DNA of 9,190 bases from Burkholderiales bacterium (GTDB taxonomy: Bacteria > Pseudomonadota > Gammaproteobacteria > Burkholderiales > CAIKXV01), in assembly GCA_014379045.1 (NCBI GenBank), contig JACMMK010000381.1:1-9190 (forward strand), read 5' to 3'. A program made the translations under genes and the position numbers. A model generated the notes under the pieces. That model was not told the DNA's origin, made no database searches, and was given only the letters and a program-made list of their open reading frames with translations. Positions 6,065-9,190 of the stretch are shown here, piece after piece; within the stretch, counting starts at the first letter, position 1, and each line of letters opens with the position of its first letter.

Positions 6065-6835
6065 TCACGAGCCGCCGAACCAGTTGTAGCCCTGATCTTC
6101 CCAGTATCCGCCCGGATTGGTGTTCGTGACAAACATCGCCACGATGTGCTTGGGGTTCTTGTAACCGAGTTTGGTGGGCATGCGCAACTTCATCGGATAG
6201 CCGTACTTCGGCGGCAGCAACTGGTCGCGGAAGGTCAGCGTCATCTGCGTCTGCGGGTGCAGCGCGGTGGCCATGTCGATGCTCGTGTAATAGTCGTCCG
6301 CACACTTGAACCCGACGTACTTGGCAGTGGTATCGGCGCCCACGCGCGCGAGGAACTCGCTGAAGCGAACCCCGCCCCACTTACCGATGGCGCTCCAGCC
6401 TTCGACGCAGATGTGATTGGTCACCTGGGTGAACTGCGGCAGCGCATGCAATTCGGCGACCGACCAGGGTTTGCGGCTGGTGATCAAGCCGGACAATTCG
6501 AGCTTGTAGCTTTTCTCGTCGACCACGCGCACCTCGTCCTCGCTGTAGTACGCATTGAACGGGAACGGATCGACGATCGCGCTCTCGGTATATTCGCGCG
6601 CGAGTCGGCGCGGATCGAAGATCGCCGCCTGCGCCCGATCGTTCCAGTAAGACATGTTGTCGAGAATGCGCTGCACGCTGTCCTGTTCGGTGATCGCACA
6701 ACCCGACAGCAGGCTGAGCGCACCGAGGCTCAATCCCCGCTGCAGAAACAGACGCCGTTCGATCAGCTCGATCTGCCGCGTCGACTGCTCCGACAAGCCG
6801 GGTCGGCTCGTCGTGGTTTTTCCCGCATTGCTCAT
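6065..6835 (-). CDS. Molybdopterin-dependent oxidoreductase, YedY/MsrP-like, Tat lipoprotein
   Basis: A 256-residue protein of the sulfite oxidase/YedY (MsrP) molybdopterin superfamily. An N-terminal tail of about 26 residues precedes a twin-arginine motif RRLFLQRG (27-34), then a hydrophobic stretch ending in a lipobox LSGC (43-46). It is therefore probably exported folded by Tat and anchored by lipid on Cys46. The conserved Mo-ligand Cys is Cys143 in NHICVEGWSAIGKWGG. Later cofactor-domain landmarks are CADDYYTSID (178-187) and KYGYPMKLRMPTKLGYKNPKH (210-230). In MsrP enzymes the Mo centre reduces protein methionine sulfoxide in the periplasm with electrons from a membrane haem partner. GGGAGGA lies 6 bases before ATG 6835, which overlaps the cytochrome stop as ATGA. 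An in-frame extension to 7333 only reads through the cytochrome gene in the wrong frame. A sulfite dehydrogenase role cannot be excluded. Confidence 0.9.
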   Translation of the reverse strand: MSNAGKTTTSRPGLSEQSTRQIELIERRLFLQRGLSLGALSLLSGCAITEQDSVQRILDNMSYWNDRAQAAIFDPRRLAREYTESAIVDPFPFNAYYSEDEVRVVDEKSYKLELSGLITSRKPWSVAELHALPQFTQVTNHICVEGWSAIGKWGGVRFSEFLARVGADTTAKYVGFKCADDYYTSIDMATALHPQTQMTLTFRDQLLPPKYGYPMKLRMPTKLGYKNPKHIVAMFVTNTNPGGYWEDQGYNWFGGS

Positions 6836-7488
6836 GTTGTCCTCCCTGCGACGATGCGGCGGGCACGCCCGGTGAACATCGTCGGAAACGTGCGCGGCAC
6901 CATCGCCACCATCGCGATATGGACGATGACGATCGCGACCATCGTCGCCATCGCGACGAAGTGGACGATACGCGCGCCCTGGAAACCGCCCATCAGATCT
7001 GCGAGCGGCTGGAACTGAACCGGCTTCCAGATCGCGAGCCCGGAGGCCACGAGCACTACCAGGACGATGATCAAGGTGACGTACGCGGCGCGCTGTGCCG
7101 CGTTGTAGACCGAGAGATCGTCGTGCGCGAGGCGGCCGCGCAGCGCCTCCTGCACGTCGTGCAGCACTTCGACCGGCCGGATCGGCAGCATCTTGCGTCG
7201 GAAGTGACCGGAGACGATGCCGTAGACGAGATACACCAGTCCGTTGATCGCGAACAGCCACATCGCGGCGAAGTGCCACTGCAATGCGCCGCCGAGCCAG
7301 CCGCCGAGGGTGATCTCGTTCGGAAACCTCCACGTGCCGAAGATCGGGATCGGTGAGGCATTGTAGATACGCCAGCCGCTGGTCACCATGATCAGGACGG
7401 CAAGCGCGTTGACCCAGTGGGTGACCCGCACGACGAGGGGGTGGATGCGAATCCAGTCGACGCCGGCGCTCGCGTTCAATGTGGCCAT
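6832..7488 (-). CDS. Cytochrome b561-type membrane subunit (YedY2-like electron donor)
   Basis: A 218-residue integral membrane protein with four hydrophobic helices at about residues 22-38, 72-92, 136-154 and 176-197. Likely haem b ligands are His24 (RVTHWVNAL), His72 (LQWHFAAMW), His176 (RIVHFVAM) and His190 (IVIVHIAMV), the pattern of the cytochrome b561/Ni-hydrogenase cytochrome b family. It should pass quinol electrons across the membrane to the molybdopterin protein encoded next. The two genes overlap by 4 bases (6832-6835, ATGA), so they are translationally coupled. The start at 7488 has AGGAG 8 bases upstream; an ATG at 7563 would add 25 Arg-rich residues and is unlikely. It is analogous to MsrQ or YedY2 in role, though MsrQ belongs to a different (ferric reductase-like) family, so the partnership is inferred from the operon. 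Confidence 0.9.
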   Translation of the reverse strand: MATLNASAGVDWIRIHPLVVRVTHWVNALAVLIMVTSGWRIYNASPIPIFGTWRFPNEITLGGWLGGALQWHFAAMWLFAINGLVYLVYGIVSGHFRRKMLPIRPVEVLHDVQEALRGRLAHDDLSVYNAAQRAAYVTLIIVLVVLVASGLAIWKPVQFQPLADLMGGFQGARIVHFVAMATMVAIVIVHIAMVAMVPRTFPTMFTGRARRIVAGRTT

Positions 7489-7570
7489 TTCGGCACTCCT
7501 GGTGATGCCCGATCGACTTCTACCGGGCGCTGCAGATGCCCGACTGCGCCCCAATGCGCGCAAGGCCGCG

Positions 7571-7590
7571 TCGCACCGTGTTCGGTGCGA
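7571..7590. other. Perfect 8-bp hairpin between Bug gene and cytochrome operon
   Basis: TCGCACCG (7571-7578) pairs with CGGTGCGA (7583-7590) around TGTT. It lies 109 bases beyond the Bug stop at 7700 and 82 bases before the cytochrome start at 7488. It could end the Bug transcript on the minus strand or act as an operator or leader hairpin of the cytochrome operon. No T-tract follows. Confidence 0.4.
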
Positions 7591-7601
7591 TGCGCCGAGG
7601 T

Positions 7602-7621
7602 CGTATCCACTGCATCATACG
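7602..7621. promoter_or_regulatory. CGTAT-N10-ATACG inverted repeat
   Basis: CGTAT (7602-7606) and ATACG (7617-7621) are spaced 10 bases apart, about one helical turn, in the control region of the cytochrome operon. This could be a dimeric regulator site. The arms are only 5 bp, so chance is possible, and no matching -35/-10 pair was recognised. Confidence 0.2.
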
Positions 7622-7699
7622 GAATCACTGTGCGAGTGGATTCATGAAGACCCGGGCGCCGCCGCCCATTTCCGCCGGCACAGCAAGGTTTCCCGGCGA

Positions 7700-8683
7700 T
7701 CACTCGATCTTGATGCCGGCCTTGCGCACCACCGCATCCCATTGCGCGATCTCGGCCGCCAGGAACCGTCCGAACTCCGCGGGGGGCGTCACGAACACAT
7801 CGAGCCCCTGCTGGGTGAAGCGCTCGAGGTACTGCGGCGCGCGGACCGCGCGCGCGGTATCCCGGTACAGCGTATCGACGCGCGCCTTCGGCGTACCGTT
7901 CGGCACGAGCATTCCGTACCACGTCAGATACTCGAACTTGGCCAGCCCGGACTCCGCAACCGTCGGAATATCGGGCGCGAGCGCCGAGCGTTTGAGCCCG
8001 GTCACGCCGAGCGCGCGCACCTTGCCACCTTTCAGATGCGGCAGCACGCTCGCCATGTTGGTCAGCAGCACCTGCGCCTCGCCACCCAGCAGCGCATTCG
8101 TGGCAAGGCCGGCGCTCTTGTACGGCAGATGCAACATTTCGATACCGCCCGCGACGCGGAACAGCTCGGACCCCAGGTGGGTCGCACTGCCGGCACCGGC
8201 CGAAGCATAGGCGAGCTTTCCCGGCTGCGCGCGTGCCAGCGCGAGCAGTTCCTTCACGTTCGTCGCCGGCACCGAGGCATGGACCGCGAGCACGCTGGGC
8301 TGGCTCGCCAGCATCGACACCGGGGCGAAATCGCGCCGCATGTCGAATGGCAGATCCTTGTAGAGCGCGGGCGTGATCGCGATCGACGAGCTCGATACGA
8401 GCAGGGTGTGACCGTCGGCCGGTGCCTTCGCGGCGATCGCGGTCCCCACCGCGCTGCCCGCCCCGGGCCGGTTATCGAGGATCACGGTCTGGCCCCAGAC
8501 CTCGCCCAGCGCGGCGGCGACGATCCGCGCCACGATGTCGCTGCCCCCGCCGGGCGCAAGGGGAACGATCACCCGGACCGGGCGGGTCGGGAAGTCGGAG
8601 GACGGGCCTTGTGCCTGGACGCCCGCCGCGCCTGCGCAGGCCAGGGCCGCCACAAAAGCCCCGCGTGCTGAGAATGTCGTCAT
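7700..8683 (-). CDS. Bug-family TTT substrate-binding protein
   Basis: A complete 327-residue periplasmic binding protein of the Bug/TctC family, the usual length. A signal peptide ends near VQA-QG at about residue 24. Motifs in order are VPLAPGGGSD (40-49), DNRPGAG (70-76), PADGHTLL (88-95), ATHLGSELF and LHLPYKS in the middle, and RALGVTG and PDIPTVAESG towards the C-terminus. The start at 8683 has GGAG 5 bases upstream and is followed at once by the signal peptide; an in-frame extension to 8986 would add 101 residues with no signal and overlap the divergent gene. It stands alone, with no permease or enzyme gene on its strand within the window, so its ligand is unknown. It is diverged from the other two Bug proteins and is not a recent local duplicate. 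Confidence 0.93.
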   Translation of the reverse strand: MTTFSARGAFVAALACAGAAGVQAQGPSSDFPTRPVRVIVPLAPGGGSDIVARIVAAALGEVWGQTVILDNRPGAGSAVGTAIAAKAPADGHTLLVSSSSIAITPALYKDLPFDMRRDFAPVSMLASQPSVLAVHASVPATNVKELLALARAQPGKLAYASAGAGSATHLGSELFRVAGGIEMLHLPYKSAGLATNALLGGEAQVLLTNMASVLPHLKGGKVRALGVTGLKRSALAPDIPTVAESGLAKFEYLTWYGMLVPNGTPKARVDTLYRDTARAVRAPQYLERFTQQGLDVFVTPPAEFGRFLAAEIAQWDAVVRKAGIKIE

Positions 8684-8759
8684 GTCGCTCCGCTGCTCCG
8701 ATCCAATGTGCTGATGCGATGCCCCGTTCGACTGTCCCGATCGACCGACCCGATCCGAG

Positions 8760-8780
8760 GCGCCGCTCGACCGGCGGCGC
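8760..8780. other. GC-rich inverted repeat in the Bug leader
   Basis: GCGCCGC (8760-8766) pairs with GCGGCGC (8774-8780) around a 7-base loop, about 76 bases upstream of the Bug start at 8683. It lies in the 297-base region between the Bug gene and the divergent exported protein. It may be a leader hairpin or operator; in DNA this GC-rich such stems are not rare. Little else stands out in this gap apart from the -10 box near its right end. Confidence 0.25.
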
Positions 8781-8947
8781 TTCCGCTCTGCAGCCGGCGG
8801 GAACGATGACGAACGAATGACGCGGAGGTTACGAGTGCCACGTTGCGTGACCGTGACAGTCTCCGGCGAGCGCCTCGCCAGCGGCCTGTCATTCGACGGC
8901 GGCCCCCTGAAACTGACGCACGCACGCATCGCGTCAAGGCGACCCCT

Positions 8948-8953
8948 TATAAT
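8948..8953 (+). promoter_or_regulatory. Consensus -10 box (TATAAT)
   Basis: A perfect TATAAT lies 27 bases before ATG 8981, a natural place for a sigma-70 promoter with a short leader. The expected -35 position about 17 bases upstream holds no good TTGACA match, so the promoter may be weak or activator-dependent. AT-rich sequence of this kind is scarce in this GC-rich window, which adds weight. Confidence 0.6.
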
Positions 8954-8980
8954 CGGCCGCCCATTTCGAGGAGCGCTGTG

Positions 8981-9190
8981 ATGCATCGTAGTCTGCTTGC
9001 CGTTGGCGCTGCCGCCGCCTGGCTCTCGAGCGCGTTGTCCACGTTCCCGGCGGCCGCCCAGACCTCGCAGCAGAAGATCGTTCCGCCGACGGCGGTCTAC
9101 TGGGTCAGCGCCGAGACGCGCGCGGGGATCGCCGGGCTTCCCGGCGCCGGTGCGTCGGGTGCGCTGGGTGGCCTGCTCGGCAGCGGCGCG
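8981..9190 (+). CDS. Exported protein of unknown function (3' end beyond window)
   Basis: The first 70 residues of an open frame that continues past the right edge. A signal peptide covers about residues 1-26 (MHRSLLAVGAAAAWLSS, then ending AAA-Q). After a short linker comes PPTAVYWVSAETRAGIAGLPG, then a Gly/Ala-rich hydrophobic stretch (GAGASGALGGLLGSGA) at the edge. I do not recognise the family. The start is well supported: GAGGAG lies 7 bases upstream (8968-8973) and a TATAAT box lies further up. An adjacent GTG at 8978 is a less likely start. It is divergent from the Bug gene and probably independent of it. The Gly-rich segment could be a surface or membrane-associating region, but that is only inference from composition. 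Confidence 0.8.
   Translation, partial: MHRSLLAVGAAAAWLSSALSTFPAAAQTSQQKIVPPTAVYWVSAETRAGIAGLPGAGASGALGGLLGSGA

Noticed and set aside
6836..7333. N-terminal extension of the molybdopterin oxidoreductase to 422 residues
   Set aside because: The extra part is the cytochrome gene read in the wrong frame. The Tat signal just after ATG 6835 and its strong Shine-Dalgarno fix the true start.
7388..8671. 427-codon plus-strand open frame over the third Bug gene
   Set aside because: The opposite strand encodes an obvious Bug protein with all family motifs; this frame gives low-complexity Arg/His-rich sequence and no ribosome binding site was evident.

Overview
The window is high-GC DNA packed with genes. 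It looks like a betaproteobacterium of the order Burkholderiales. The main clue is three separate Bug-type (tripartite tricarboxylate transporter, TTT) periplasmic binding proteins within 9.2 kb, a family strongly expanded in that order. An MXKDX pentapeptide-repeat protein beside a molybdopterin oxidoreductase and a b-type cytochrome fits the same group. No RNA gene, insertion sequence, phage gene or CRISPR array was seen.

Left third (1-3386): a minus-strand cluster reads Bug protein, then PuuE/NodB-like polysaccharide deacetylase, then a second Bug protein that runs off the left edge. The last two genes overlap by ATGA. A cysteine hydrolase of the isochorismatase superfamily is transcribed divergently. 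A perfect 17-bp palindrome lies just upstream of the first Bug gene and is the best operator candidate in the window. Together these genes look like an uptake and hydrolysis locus for a small amide- or ureide-like compound, but the substrate cannot be read from sequence.

Middle (3387-5753): the plus strand carries two adjacent hairpins, then a 191-residue protein with faint Csy4/Cas6f-like features but no CRISPR context. Next come an 89-residue MoaD/ThiS-like ubiquitin-fold protein ending in Gly-Gly and a five-Asp-box beta-propeller protein. The propeller gene is broken by an apparent one-base deletion near 4903.

Right-centre (5754-7488): a convergent minus-strand operon encodes a four-helix cytochrome b, a Tat-exported molybdopterin oxidoreductase with a lipobox, and a small exported Met/Lys/Asp repeat protein. 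The first two genes overlap by ATGA. This layout matches the YedY1/YedY2/MrpX type of periplasmic methionine-sulfoxide repair and hypochlorite-scavenging system described in Azospira, and it is the clearest functional module here.

Right end (7700-9190): a third, stand-alone Bug protein is on the minus strand. A divergent exported protein of unknown function has a good -10 box and ribosome binding site and is cut by the right edge.
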